38,372 nt of DNA from Anaerolineales bacterium UBA3940 (GTDB lineage: Bacteria; Chloroflexota; Anaerolineae; Aggregatilineales; UBA3940). The notes beneath the pieces are model-generated. The model was not told where the DNA came from. It made no database searches and saw only the letters and a program-made list of their open reading frames with translations. Every line of letters starts with the position of its first letter. Positions within the stretch are counted from its first letter, which is position 1. The stretch lies in assembly GCA_002385675.1 (NCBI GenBank), contig DGDY01000330.1:1-38372 (forward strand). Reading direction: 5' to 3'. The translations under genes and the position numbers were made by a program. Shown here one piece after another: positions 31,077 through 38,372 of the stretch.

Positions 31077-31607
31077 CTACAACTCCCTGAGCGGCTCCTC
31101 CTCCTCGCCAATCTCCTCGACAGGGTGGTCGTCGTGGGGCGCACGGCGCTCCAACCACCCGGCGGCGAGGTTCACAACCAGGGCAAGCAGCGCGGCCCCA
31201 CCGGCGATAATGTACTGCTCCAGCCCGACGGCGCTCCCGACCCCTGCCGTAATAAGCAACGATACGCCGGTTGCCAGCGAGCGCATCGGCCACGCCTCAC
31301 GTCCGCGCAGGACCGCCCCCGCTGTGATCAGGCTGACGCCAACGATGATTGCGCTGAAAACCCGTGTGGGGTCGGCGGCGAGCGGCGCGCCGGGCAGCGC
31401 CGCATCGTAATACCGGAGGGCAGCCCCACCGAGGGTCATAAACAGCGCCGCTGCCAGCGCGGTGAGCATATGTGCCCGCAAGCCGGCCCACAGCCCGGCC
31501 TGCGGCCCGGCGGGCTTCTCCCGAAGCTGGCGCTCCAGCCCCACCACCCCGCCCAGCGCGGCGGCGATCAGCAGTCTCAGGATCACGCCGAACTGCGCGC
31601 TGTCCAT
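31077..31607 (-). CDS. MgtC/SapB-family membrane protein
   Basis: 176 residues. Helices at about 8-24, 42-62, 84-99 and 110-150, with the family start GVVGLERQLREKPAG and the AHMLTALAAALF and GAVLRGREA segments. MgtC proteins modulate ATP synthase or magnesium/phosphate homeostasis in some pathogens; in other bacteria the role is unsettled. Only the membrane part is present; the soluble C-terminal ACT-like domain of MgtC is replaced by a 30-residue acidic tail. AGGAG SD 6 nt before the ATG. The 220 bp after it, up to the LOG gene, shows no gene. Confidence 0.9.
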   Translation of the reverse strand: MDSAQFGVILRLLIAAALGGVVGLERQLREKPAGPQAGLWAGLRAHMLTALAAALFMTLGGAALRYYDAALPGAPLAADPTRVFSAIIVGVSLITAGAVLRGREAWPMRSLATGVSLLITAGVGSAVGLEQYIIAGGAALLALVVNLAAGWLERRAPHDDHPVEEIGEEEEPLREL

Positions 31608-31724
31608 CGCAGCTCCTTTCGCTCGCTCGCTGCCGTTTGCACACTTCGATCATACCAGAGGGGCGGCACGCCTGGCTCACGGGGGGTCCGCGCCCGAGTT
31701 GCCTGCAGCACCCCTACGCCCCTG

Positions 31725-31753
31725 TTGACAGGATCGCCCCCACGCGGTACACT
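31725..31753 (+). promoter_or_regulatory. Promoter of the SAM synthetase gene
   Basis: Consensus TTGACA (31725-31730), exactly 17 bp, TACACT (31748-31753). Start expected near 31760, 37 nt before the riboswitch. Confidence 0.8.
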
Positions 31754-31796
31754 GGCACAAAGACTTTTAACAATCTAAGCCGTCAAACCAAAGACG

Positions 31797-31980
31797 TCTT
31801 CTCATCCAGAGAGGTGGAGGGACCGGCCCTTTGAAGCCTCGGCAACCTCCTGCGGCGGGGCGCACGCCTCCCAAGGGAACGGTGCCAAGTCCGGCAGAGC
31901 AATTCTGTAAAACTCTGGAAGATGAGAAGAGACGCATAGCCTGCTGCTGCGCGCCTCTTCTCTGTGGAGAGGCGCTTCTG
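31797..31980 (+). promoter_or_regulatory. SAM-I (S-box) riboswitch with terminator-type platform
   Basis: The aptamer spans 31797-31930. P1 is 31797-31806 with 31921-31930 (10 bp). The S-box core AGAGAGGTGGAGGGA, then AAGCCTCGGCAACC, GGTGCCAAGTCCGGCAGAG and GGAAGATGAGAAG are all present. Downstream, hairpin 31951-31958/31968-31975 is the likely terminator. The 3' side of P1 (31924-31930) can instead pair with 31956-31962, giving an antiterminator when SAM is low. The T-run is imperfect, so the off mechanism could also be partly translational. Confidence 0.95.
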
Positions 31981-32025
31981 GTTCCTATGACGGGCCATCA
32001 CATGCAGGAGGCATGAAACAAGATT

Positions 32026-33219
32026 ATGTCTGACCGCAACATCGTCGTGTCGGAAGCCCTCGGGCAGTGGATCGAAGACCGGCCTGTTGAGATCGTCGAA
32101 CGCAAGGGAATCGGCCACCCGGACAGCCTGTGCGACGGTATCGCGGAGCGGATCTCCGTTGAGTACACAAAGTGGTGCCTGGAAAACGTCGGCTACGCGC
32201 TGCACCACAACTTTGACAAGGTGCAGCTTGTCGCGGGCGATGTCGATGTGACCTACGGCCAGGCCACGCTGGTCAAGCCCATCCGCATCCAGATCGCCGG
32301 GCGCGGCACGCCCGTCACCCCCGATGGCCGCCGCATCCCGATGGATGCCATCGCCATCAACGCCGCCAAAGCCCACATTCGTGAGACAATGCGGTACCTC
32401 GACCCGGACAAGCACTGCGTGATCGACAGCTACGCGGGCAAGGGCTCCAGCGAGCTGATGCACGCCGTCCACGAGATCACCGCCAACGACACCAGCTTCG
32501 GCGCGTCGCACTGGCCCCGCTCCGTCCTTGAGAACGCTGTCTACGAGACGTGCGAGCACATCACCGGCGTGCTCATCGACCAGTTCCCCATCGGCGAGGA
32601 TGTCAAGGTAATGGGGATGCGCCAGGGGCGCGACATCACCCTGACGTGCGCCATTCCGTTCATCGCAACACGCATCAGCGACGCGGCGGAGTACGTCGAG
32701 GTCAAGGGCGCGGTGCAGGCGGCGATTCAGGCTTTTGCCGAGACGCTCGCGCCTGAGCACAGCGTACGCGTCGAGGTCAACACGGCAGACGATGTGGAGA
32801 ACGGCGCCGTCTACCTCACGCTGACCGGCACGAGCGCCGAGATGGGCGACGACGGCGCCGTCGGGCGCGGCAACCGGGTCAACGGCGTGATCGCGCCGTT
32901 CCGCGCCGCCTCGCTGGAGGCTGCGCCGGGCAAGAACCCGATCAGCCACGTCGGCAAGCTCTACAACGTGCTGGCGCTGCTCGCCGCCCAGGACATCGTC
33001 GAGAGCGTTGACGAGGTGGGCGAGGCGCAGGTCTACATCCTCAGCCAGATCGGCAAGCCGCTCGACCGCCCGCTCGTTGCAACGGCCACTGTGCGCTCGA
33101 AGAACGGCGCCCTCAGCGAGGCCGCGAAGCAGGCCGTCATCGATGTGATCGACCGCCGCCTGGCCGACATCGAGGGCGTCCGCAGGAAGCTGGCCAACAT
33201 GGAGGTCCGGCTCTACTAG
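32026..33219 (+). CDS. S-adenosylmethionine synthetase, archaeal type
   Basis: Makes SAM from methionine and ATP. 397 residues of the archaeal-type AdoMet synthetase family, not the usual bacterial MetK: KGIGHPDSLCDGIAE (27-41) and the later GRGNRVNGVI and GKNPISHVGKLYN blocks are the archaeal-family hallmarks, while the GHPDK and GDQG-type motifs of MetK are absent. AGGAGG lies 14 nt before the ATG at 32026, and a stop codon precedes it in frame. Controlled by the SAM-I riboswitch directly upstream (feedback by its own product). A strong terminator (33297) ends the transcript. Confidence 0.93.
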   Translation: MSDRNIVVSEALGQWIEDRPVEIVERKGIGHPDSLCDGIAERISVEYTKWCLENVGYALHHNFDKVQLVAGDVDVTYGQATLVKPIRIQIAGRGTPVTPDGRRIPMDAIAINAAKAHIRETMRYLDPDKHCVIDSYAGKGSSELMHAVHEITANDTSFGASHWPRSVLENAVYETCEHITGVLIDQFPIGEDVKVMGMRQGRDITLTCAIPFIATRISDAAEYVEVKGAVQAAIQAFAETLAPEHSVRVEVNTADDVENGAVYLTLTGTSAEMGDDGAVGRGNRVNGVIAPFRAASLEAAPGKNPISHVGKLYNVLALLAAQDIVESVDEVGEAQVYILSQIGKPLDRPLVATATVRSKNGALSEAAKQAVIDVIDRRLADIEGVRRKLANMEVRLY

Positions 33220-33236
33220 GGCTTCAACCCCACTGT

Positions 33237-33259
33237 GCAGACCACCTTCAGTGGTCTGC
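33237..33259 (+). other. 9-bp hairpin after the SAM synthetase gene
   Basis: 33237-33245 pairs with 33251-33259, loop cttca, no T-run; probably a 3'-end stabilising or pausing element before the true terminator. Confidence 0.4.
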
Positions 33260-33296
33260 GAGATGAGGGGCCAACCGGTCTATCACGAGAGCTTTC

Positions 33297-33332
33297 AGCG
33301 GGCAGTCTGGGCAAACAGGCTGCCCGCTTTTG
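33297..33332 (+). terminator. Terminator of the SAM synthetase gene
   Basis: A 9-bp stem (33297-33305 with 33320-33328) with a 14-nt loop, ending in TTTT. Confidence 0.8.
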
Positions 33333-33357
33333 ATCCCCGCCGGCTGTTTGCCCGGTA

Positions 33358-33366
33358 TGTTATACT
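33358..33366 (+). promoter_or_regulatory. Extended -10 promoter of the phosphoesterase gene
   Basis: TGT followed by TATACT (33361-33366); start expected near 33373, 41 nt before GTG 33414. Confidence 0.5.
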
Positions 33367-33413
33367 CCTAACGGCAACGACAGGCTCCGCCTCTACCGGG
33401 TAGGAACAAATCG

Positions 33414-34061
33414 GTGAAAATACTGGCACTCAGCGACAAAGTCGAGCGCACGGTCTACTCGGCGCAGATCAAGGAGCTGTATGGCGATGTCGATCTAATC
33501 ATTGGCTGCGGCGACCTGCCCTACTACTACCTCGAATACGTGGTGACCATGCTCCCCGTGCCCGTTGCCTATGTGTACGGCAACCACGACAAGGAGCAGA
33601 TCCTCGCGAGTGGCCGCGTGATCAACGCGCCATCGGGCTGTATCTCGCTGGAGGATCGGGTCGTCCAGTTCGGGGATTTACTGGTAGCAGGGCTGGGTGG
33701 ATCGATACAATATCAACCGGGTGCCATACACCAGTACACCGAGGCGGAGATGCAGCGACGCATTCTACGCCTCGCGCCGCGTCTGCTGTGGAACCGGCTG
33801 CGGCACGGGCGGTATCTCGACATACTCGTGACACACTCGCCGCCCTACGGCATCCATGATGAGGAAGACCGGGCGCACAGGGGCTTCAAGAGCCTGCTGA
33901 CGTTCATGCAAATATTCAAGCCGACATACCTGCTGCACGGGCATGTCCATATCTACCGGCGCGGCGTACAGGTTGAAACCCGATACGGGCAAACAACGGT
34001 AATAAACGTGTACCCAAGACGAGTGATTTACTGGAATTTGGGACAAGATAATGAGCAGTAG
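33414..34061 (+). CDS. Calcineurin-like metallophosphoesterase
   Basis: 215 residues of the metallophosphoesterase fold. Visible metal-site motifs: motif I LALSDKV (Asp8), II GCGDLP (Asp34), III GNHD (57-59), IV THSPP (His141), V HGHVH (His177, His179). Motif I normally reads DxH; here the His position is Val10, so one metal ligand is missing. The substrate is unknown. GTG start with AGGA 8 nt upstream. Its last 11 bases overlap the start of the ParB-like gene, implying translational coupling. Confidence 0.87.
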   Translation: MKILALSDKVERTVYSAQIKELYGDVDLIIGCGDLPYYYLEYVVTMLPVPVAYVYGNHDKEQILASGRVINAPSGCISLEDRVVQFGDLLVAGLGGSIQYQPGAIHQYTEAEMQRRILRLAPRLLWNRLRHGRYLDILVTHSPPYGIHDEEDRAHRGFKSLLTFMQIFKPTYLLHGHVHIYRRGVQVETRYGQTTVINVYPRRVIYWNLGQDNEQ

Positions 34062-35010
34062 ACCCGACGCATCGGCATTCGCAAACGACATCTACCAGCG
34101 TGCTCGCCGCAAGGCGTTCCTGCGAGGGGTGCTTTCTGCGCTCCAGGGGCACTCGAACGAACTGCTGCCCTACGACGAGGTGCGACATAAAGTCCGGGCC
34201 GGGATGCCCAACTACCGGGGCATGACCTCCGTGCCGCTCGACAAGATCGTCGGCAGTGTCAACCGCTACCGTGATTTTGACCGGGCCTTCCTACCCACCC
34301 AGTCTGAGACATCCGCACGCTGGCGGCGCATCGGCGAGGCGTACTATTCGGATATCAACCTCCCGCCTGTGACGCTCTACAAGGTCGGGGAGGTCTACTT
34401 CGTCGTGGACGGCAACCACCGCGTCAGCGTGGCACGCGAGCTTGGCCGCGAGTTCATCGACGCAGAGGTGCAGGAGTGCCGGGTGCGCGTCCCGCTCACG
34501 CCGGACATGGACCCGGACGATATCGAGGTGATCGGCGAGAAGGCGAACTTTCTCGAAACGACGAGGCTCGACGAGGCGCGCCCCGGCATGTCCATCGAGC
34601 TAACCATTCCCGGCGGCTACCACCTGCTGCTTGAGCACATCGAGTATCATCGCTACATGCAGTCGCAGGAGTGGAAGCGCGAGTTCAGCACCGAGGAAGC
34701 CGCCGTACACTGGTACGACAAGGTCTACCTGCCCGTCGTGAAAGTCATCCGTCAGAGCGGCGTGCTCAACGAGTTCCCTGGCCGCACGGAGGGCGACCTG
34801 TACATCTGGATCATCGAGCACCAGTACTTCCTGCGGGAGCACCTCGGGCCCGATGTCAGCACCGAGGAAGCGGCCAGGAGCTTCACGGAGCACTTCTCAC
34901 CAAGCCGCTTGAAGCGCTTCTGGCACTGGATTACGCATCACCTGCTCAGGCGCAAGACTATCGAGGAGGAGCTGCAGGAACGGCGTGCAGAGCAAGCCGA
35001 GGGGCGCTAG
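34051..35010 (+). CDS. ParB/sulfiredoxin-fold domain protein
   Basis: 319 residues. The central part (about 60-140) is a ParB-like nuclease-fold domain: VPLDKIVGSVNRYRDFD, LPPVTLYKVGEVYFVVDGNHRVSVA (the DGxHRxxA box at 120-128). The rest has no HTH I can point to, so it is not a classical partition ParB. The C-terminal half is unrecognised, with aromatic-rich helices (FWHWITHHLLRRK). It overlaps the phosphoesterase by 11 nt. Its stop overlaps the stop of the minus-strand sugar transferase by 4 bp (CTAG). Confidence 0.7.
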   Translation: MSSRPDASAFANDIYQRARRKAFLRGVLSALQGHSNELLPYDEVRHKVRAGMPNYRGMTSVPLDKIVGSVNRYRDFDRAFLPTQSETSARWRRIGEAYYSDINLPPVTLYKVGEVYFVVDGNHRVSVARELGREFIDAEVQECRVRVPLTPDMDPDDIEVIGEKANFLETTRLDEARPGMSIELTIPGGYHLLLEHIEYHRYMQSQEWKREFSTEEAAVHWYDKVYLPVVKVIRQSGVLNEFPGRTEGDLYIWIIEHQYFLREHLGPDVSTEEAARSFTEHFSPSRLKRFWHWITHHLLRRKTIEEELQERRAEQAEGR

Positions 35011-36431
35011 TAGGCGTTCCCCTCGGCATTGCCAAAGAGCGTCTGCACGATAGTTCGCACGATGATCTTGATGTCAAGCCAGAGTGACCAGTTCTCGACG
35101 TACCAGAGGTCGTATTTGGTGCGCTCGGCAATTGAGGTATCGCCGCGCAGCCCGTTGACCTGCGCCCAGCCCGTCATCCCGGCTTTCTCGCGGTGGCGCT
35201 CCATGTAGCGCGGGATGCTGTTGCGGAACTTCTCGACGTAAATCGGGCGCTCAGGGCGCGGCCCGACGAGGCTCATGTCGCCCAGCAGCACGTTGATCAA
35301 CTGGGGCAGTTCGTCAATGTTCTTGGAGCGCAGCAGCGCCCCGATCCGCGTGCGGCGGGGGTCGTCTTTGGTGGTCCAGCCGGGGCCGTCCTCTTCCGCA
35401 TCCTGCCGCATCGAGCGGAACTTGAACATCTGGAACGGGCGACCATCAAGGCCCATGCGCTCCTGGTAGTAGAAGACCGGGCCGGGTGAGTCGAGCTTGA
35501 TGAGCAGCGCCATCAGCAGCATGAAGGGCGAGAGCAGCACCAGCCCGATACTGGCACCGATGAGGTCCATCGCGCGTTTGAGGCTCAGCCGCCAGCCGCG
35601 AAGCTGGATGTCGCGCACGTTGAGCAGCGGCAGCCCGCCCAGGTCGTCGATGCTGACGCCGGTCGTCACGAACTCGAACATGTCGGGGAAGATCTTGATC
35701 GCGACACTCCCGCGCTGCGACAGGCTGACGAGGCGCACGATCTCATGGCGCGACGTGCCCTCCGGCGGCGCGATAATCACTTCCTGAATGTCGTACTTCT
35801 CGATAATCGCAGGCAGGTCATCCGCCTTGCCAAGCACCTGCACGCCGGCTACTTCGCCGGGCGGCTCGTGCCCGTTCACCACGCCAACAAGCTCATAGCC
35901 CAGGTACGGCGACCACTGGATCTTCTGGATGATAGCCCGCGCCGATTCGCCCGAGCCGACGACCAGCACCCGGTCCCGCCCGAAGCCGTGCATGCGCAGC
36001 CGGTGCCACAGCCGCCGGTGGGACTCACGCCCGATCGCGATGAGCACCACACTCAGCAGCCAGGCATACAACACCATCGCACGGGGGAAGTCCAGCTCGA
36101 AGATCGTGTTCTTGAACGTCAGGGCGGAGATGGCGACCGAGATCATCGTCCCGATGCTCACCGCGCCGATAATGGACGACAGTTCATCCAGCCGGGAGCT
36201 TGCCCGCGTGACGTGATACAGCTTGTTGAAGTAGAACACCGCCAGCACGCTGATGACCTGCACCACCATCATCGGCACGTACACAGCGAAGCCCGGCGCG
36301 TTCTGAAGCTGCGACGGGAAGGGAAGCAAACGGCGCAGTTGGAAGGCAATCACGAACGCAGCCAGCGTCATGAGAGCGTCCAGCGCAATCTTCGATACGA
36401 TGTAGAGCGTGCGTACACGCTGCCGACTCAT
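35007..36431 (-). CDS. Polyprenyl-phosphate sugar-1-phosphate transferase (WbaP/CpsE-like)
   Basis: 474 residues. Starts exopolysaccharide repeat-unit synthesis by moving a sugar-1-phosphate from a nucleotide sugar to undecaprenyl phosphate. Four N-terminal helices (about 12-140), a Rossmann-like CoA-binding_3 domain (150-255), then the bacterial sugar transferase domain (about 280-474) with a reentrant helix, KFRSMR, DELPQLINVLLGDMSLVGPRPE and the RGDTSI segment. The ATG overlaps the GT2 stop (ATGA), so both are co-translated. The initial sugar (glucose or galactose) is not readable from sequence. Confidence 0.93.
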   Translation of the reverse strand: MSRQRVRTLYIVSKIALDALMTLAAFVIAFQLRRLLPFPSQLQNAPGFAVYVPMMVVQVISVLAVFYFNKLYHVTRASSRLDELSSIIGAVSIGTMISVAISALTFKNTIFELDFPRAMVLYAWLLSVVLIAIGRESHRRLWHRLRMHGFGRDRVLVVGSGESARAIIQKIQWSPYLGYELVGVVNGHEPPGEVAGVQVLGKADDLPAIIEKYDIQEVIIAPPEGTSRHEIVRLVSLSQRGSVAIKIFPDMFEFVTTGVSIDDLGGLPLLNVRDIQLRGWRLSLKRAMDLIGASIGLVLLSPFMLLMALLIKLDSPGPVFYYQERMGLDGRPFQMFKFRSMRQDAEEDGPGWTTKDDPRRTRIGALLRSKNIDELPQLINVLLGDMSLVGPRPERPIYVEKFRNSIPRYMERHREKAGMTGWAQVNGLRGDTSIAERTKYDLWYVENWSLWLDIKIIVRTIVQTLFGNAEGNAY

Positions 36432-37369
36432 ACCGAACTCAACCTCCCTTGATCCTCAAGCGCTCCGGCGCTGCCGCCCCTGAACACCTCGGGCCACAGC
36501 TTGGGGCCGCCCCACAGCGCAATGCCCAGCATCACGGCCAGATGCGGGAGCAGCGCCGTCTCGCGGCGATAGTGCTTGCGGTAAAAGATCAGGAAAGCCC
36601 GAACAAACTCCAGTTTGGCACGTTTGCTCTGGCGGCTTGCCGCCCGCTTCACGTGCAGAACCTCTACCCCGGGGTAGTACATCACCTTCCAGCCTGCCTC
36701 GCCGATGCGCTTGCACCAGTCGAGGTCCTCGCCGTACATGAAGAACGACTCGTCCAGCAGGCCGGTCTGGTCGATAGCCTCGCGCCGGAGCATCATGAAT
36801 GCACCGACGACCGACCCGACCTCCGCCTCCTCGTTCTCGTCGAGGAAGGTCAGGTTGTAGCGGGCGAAGCGGCGGCTCTTCGGGAACAGCTTGCCCATCT
36901 TCGTGACGTGCCAGAACGACACCTCGACCGTCGGGATGCTGCGGCGGCAGGCAAGGTCGAGCGAGCCATCCGGCAGAACGAGCTTCGGCCCGGCAACACC
37001 GACCTCCGGGTGCGCGTCCATGTACGCGATCATATCCGCGAGCGCCCGTGGCGGTAGTTCAGTATCCGGGTTGAGCAGCAGGGCATAGCGCGGGGCATCG
37101 GGCGAAGTGCAGCCGGGCTCGTCAGCGTAGCCCAGCGCCCGCAGCCCGAGGTTGTTGCCCTTCGGGTAGCCGACATTGCCATGCCCGCTGATCAACTCGA
37201 CCTGTGGGAAGGCCTCCGCGACCATCTCGGCGCTGCCGTCCCCAGAGCCGTTGTCGACGACGACAACGCGGTAGCTGAACTCGCCTTCGCTCGCAAAGAC
37301 GCTTGTCAAACAGCGGCGGAGGTAGTCGCGGGTGTTCCAGTTGACGATGATGATCCCCAGGTCTGTCAT
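36428..37369 (-). CDS. GT2-family glycosyltransferase (rhamnosyltransferase-like)
   Basis: 313 residues. GT-A fold: GIIIVNWNTRDYLRRC start, VVVDNGSGDGS (nucleotide-binding Asp), LLLNPDTELP (the DxD-like metal motif) and MYGEDLDWCKR (catalytic ED). This subgroup adds sugars such as rhamnose to surface polysaccharides; the C-terminal helix FLIFYRKHYRRE may associate with the membrane. The ATG at 37369 directly follows a TTGCCG-17-TACAAT promoter with only about 8 nt between -10 and ATG, so the mRNA is probably leaderless. No SD. First gene of a two-gene unit. Confidence 0.92.
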   Translation of the reverse strand: MTDLGIIIVNWNTRDYLRRCLTSVFASEGEFSYRVVVVDNGSGDGSAEMVAEAFPQVELISGHGNVGYPKGNNLGLRALGYADEPGCTSPDAPRYALLLNPDTELPPRALADMIAYMDAHPEVGVAGPKLVLPDGSLDLACRRSIPTVEVSFWHVTKMGKLFPKSRRFARYNLTFLDENEEAEVGSVVGAFMMLRREAIDQTGLLDESFFMYGEDLDWCKRIGEAGWKVMYYPGVEVLHVKRAASRQSKRAKLEFVRAFLIFYRKHYRRETALLPHLAVMLGIALWGGPKLWPEVFRGGSAGALEDQGRLSSV

Positions 37370-37377
37370 TGCGCGCG

Positions 37378-37406
37378 ATTGTACCCTGCCGGGTAGCGAG
37401 CGGCAA
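37378..37406 (-). promoter_or_regulatory. Promoter giving a leaderless GT2 mRNA
   Basis: Minus strand: TTGCCG (37406-37401), exactly 17 bp, TACAAT (37383-37378); 8 nt separate the -10 from the ATG at 37369. Confidence 0.65.
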
Positions 37407-37497
37407 GCGTGCCGGTCACCCCGGTCCAATTATAAATTTTTCGTTAATTTCCCAGGAATACCCACCCGGCGTGAAACTTTCTGCCCTGCTTGTACGT

Positions 37498-37503
37498 TAT
37501 TAT
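37498..37503 (+). promoter_or_regulatory. Possible -10 of the 39-residue peptide gene
   Basis: TATTAT in an AT-richer stretch; no convincing -35. Confidence 0.3.
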
Positions 37504-37598
37504 CAGTGCAAGATGGTGGTTGTTACTTCACACGGACTGTCTTCAGTTCCACCTTACGACCGACGCTCAGTGGTATTAATGGCAGGAGGAAAGTCGTC

Positions 37599-37718
37599 AT
37601 GGAAGATCGGAGCACTAGCGACAGGATCGAGCAGACCGGCTTGATTGCGAGCGTGGCGTTTATGGGTCTGTTCATTTTCAGTCTCGTTGCCGTCGCGAGC
37701 GCATTCTTCACATTCTAG
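37599..37718 (+). CDS. 39-residue single-span membrane peptide
   Basis: A hydrophilic N-terminus (MEDRSTSDRIEQTG) is followed by one transmembrane helix (about 15-36) ending at the C-terminus. AGGAGG lies 9 nt before the ATG and a perfect terminator 42 bp after the stop, so it is a real transcription and translation unit despite its size. No family recognised. It is divergent from the GT2 gene; the longer open frame from 37332 has no support. Possible roles (regulatory membrane peptide, small subunit) are guesses. Confidence 0.7.
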   Translation: MEDRSTSDRIEQTGLIASVAFMGLFIFSLVAVASAFFTF

Positions 37719-37760
37719 CACGGAGCGGCCTGCCGCCATCCGTTCTCATTCAAGTTGTTA

Positions 37761-37790
37761 GCCCCGGCCCGTCACAGGCCGGGGCCTTTT
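37761..37790 (+). terminator. Strong terminator of the membrane peptide gene
   Basis: A perfect 9-bp stem (37761-37769 with 37777-37785), a 7-nt loop, then CTTTT. Confidence 0.92.
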
Positions 37791-37864
37791 GTTCCCCTAC
37801 CCCACAGCAGCCCGTACGGGTATTCCCTGCCGGTCGCAGAGTTCAAAGAACTGATCTGGAGCAG

Positions 37865-38372
37865 CTATAAGCCGCGAGCGGTAGGCAGCGTGCGAAGCGG
37901 CTGCCCGCGCAGCGCGGCGCGGAGCGCCTCACGGTCGTCCCAGGGGTATTCCGTCGTGCCGAAGCACATGCTCTGTTCGTGGCCCTTGCCACAGGCAAGC
38001 ACGATGTCGCCGGGGCGCGCCAACTTGACCGCGAAGTGCAGTGCCTCACCCCGGTCCGGCACGCGCCAGAACGTCTCGCCCTCGACGCCGCCCGCTTCCC
38101 GCGCCGCCTCAGCACTCGCGGCAAGGATGTCGTCGAGCGACTCGGTGCGAGGGTCCTCGGCGGTGAGCACGGTAAAGTCGGCCAGCTCGGCGGCGATACG
38201 TCCCATCATGGCCCGCTTCTCCGGGTCGCGCAGGCCCGCGCTGCCAAAGGCCACGATCACCCTGCCCTCGGGTGGGATCATCAGCCGGGCCGCTTCCAGC
38301 GCGCGGCGCAACGCGTTCGGCGTGTGGGCGAAGTCCACCACGGCAATGAAGTCCTGCCCCTCGTCGATGCGC
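37865..38372 (-). CDS. murE: MurE, UDP-MurNAc-tripeptide synthetase, C-terminal part
   Basis: The 5' end is cut by the window edge; about 168 codons are visible. The frame reads VVDFAHTPNALRRAL at the edge (central ATP-binding domain end) and then the Mur ligase C-terminal domain, with VIVAFGSAGLRDPEKRAMMGRIAAEL, ACGKGHEQ and WDDREALR, typical of MurE. The enzyme adds the third residue of the peptidoglycan stem. Residues choosing meso-DAP or Lys (the DNPR-type motif) would lie near TAEDPRTES; here the position reads DPR, not DNPR, so substrate choice is unsettled. The stop is at 37865. DPEKRAMMG fits MurE better than MurF. Confidence 0.88.
   Translation of the reverse strand, partial: RIDEGQDFIAVVDFAHTPNALRRALEAARLMIPPEGRVIVAFGSAGLRDPEKRAMMGRIAAELADFTVLTAEDPRTESLDDILAASAEAAREAGGVEGETFWRVPDRGEALHFAVKLARPGDIVLACGKGHEQSMCFGTTEYPWDDREALRAALRGQPLRTLPTARGL

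Noticed and set aside
32013..32033. Six-codon upstream frame overlapping the SAM synthetase start
   Set aside because: Its ATG is only 1 nt after the SD, too close for efficient initiation; the AGGAGG serves the ATG at 32026.

Overview
This looks like chromosomal DNA from a GC-rich bacterium, most likely a Chloroflexota (Anaerolineae-like) genome. That placement is inferred from the protein types: a small DUF5679 zinc-ribbon protein, a kinase fused to an FGE-sulfatase fold, an archaeal-type SAM synthetase under a SAM-I riboswitch, and many Thr/Pro-linker lipoproteins. No integrase, transposase, CRISPR array, tRNA or rRNA gene was seen. Most genes are ordinary housekeeping or envelope genes. 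The novelty is mainly in the intergenic regions.

Layout. 1-5.4 kb (+): DHA2-type drug exporter, Tat-exported L,D-transpeptidase, then a thiol-redox group (CcmD-like peptide, CcdA, glutaredoxin-like/DUF2085 fusion). 5.6-9.4 kb (+): DUF5679 zinc-ribbon protein; a candidate free-standing small RNA with four TTAACA-like hexamers in exact 11-bp register ahead of its -10 box; a membrane pseudokinase with an FGE-sulfatase ectodomain; a sucrase/ferredoxin-like Fe-S protein. 9.6-12.5 kb (-): B12-binding mutase domain, MeaB GTPase, PRPP synthetase and a GlsB-type membrane protein in one run. 12.7-14.8 kb: a phage-ABA-sandwich-like protein, a candidate structured RNA, a lipoprotein and (-) an FHA protein. 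15-18.7 kb: rpsO and pnp, separated by a methyltransferase on the opposite strand. The rpsO leader can form a pseudoknot that covers its own Shine-Dalgarno.

19-22.4 kb (+): sortase, AI-2E-family permease, GNAT acetyltransferase and a small acidic protein. 22.6-31.6 kb (-): MarR regulator with YceI (promoter and operator visible), GH13 amylase, a small membrane protein, a secreted three-SH3b/glycosidase-like protein, TrmO, thioredoxin, a LOG-family protein with a TPR lipoprotein, and MgtC/SapB. 31.7-35 kb (+): SAM-I riboswitch and SAM synthetase, then a phosphoesterase overlapping a ParB-like protein. 35-38.4 kb: (-) GT2 glycosyltransferase and polyprenyl-phosphate sugar transferase (exopolysaccharide start), (+) a 39-residue membrane peptide, and (-) the C-terminal end of MurE, cut by the window edge.

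Promoters are often recognisable: -35 boxes TTGACA, TTGCAT or TTGCCG at 17-18 bp from TAnnnT boxes, or TGN-extended -10 boxes. The most noteworthy items are the PhoP-box-like promoter with its small RNA (5.9-6.1 kb), the rpsO leader pseudoknot, the 95-nt structured RNA near 13.2 kb, the pseudokinase lacking its catalytic residues, and the glutaredoxin-DUF2085 fusion.
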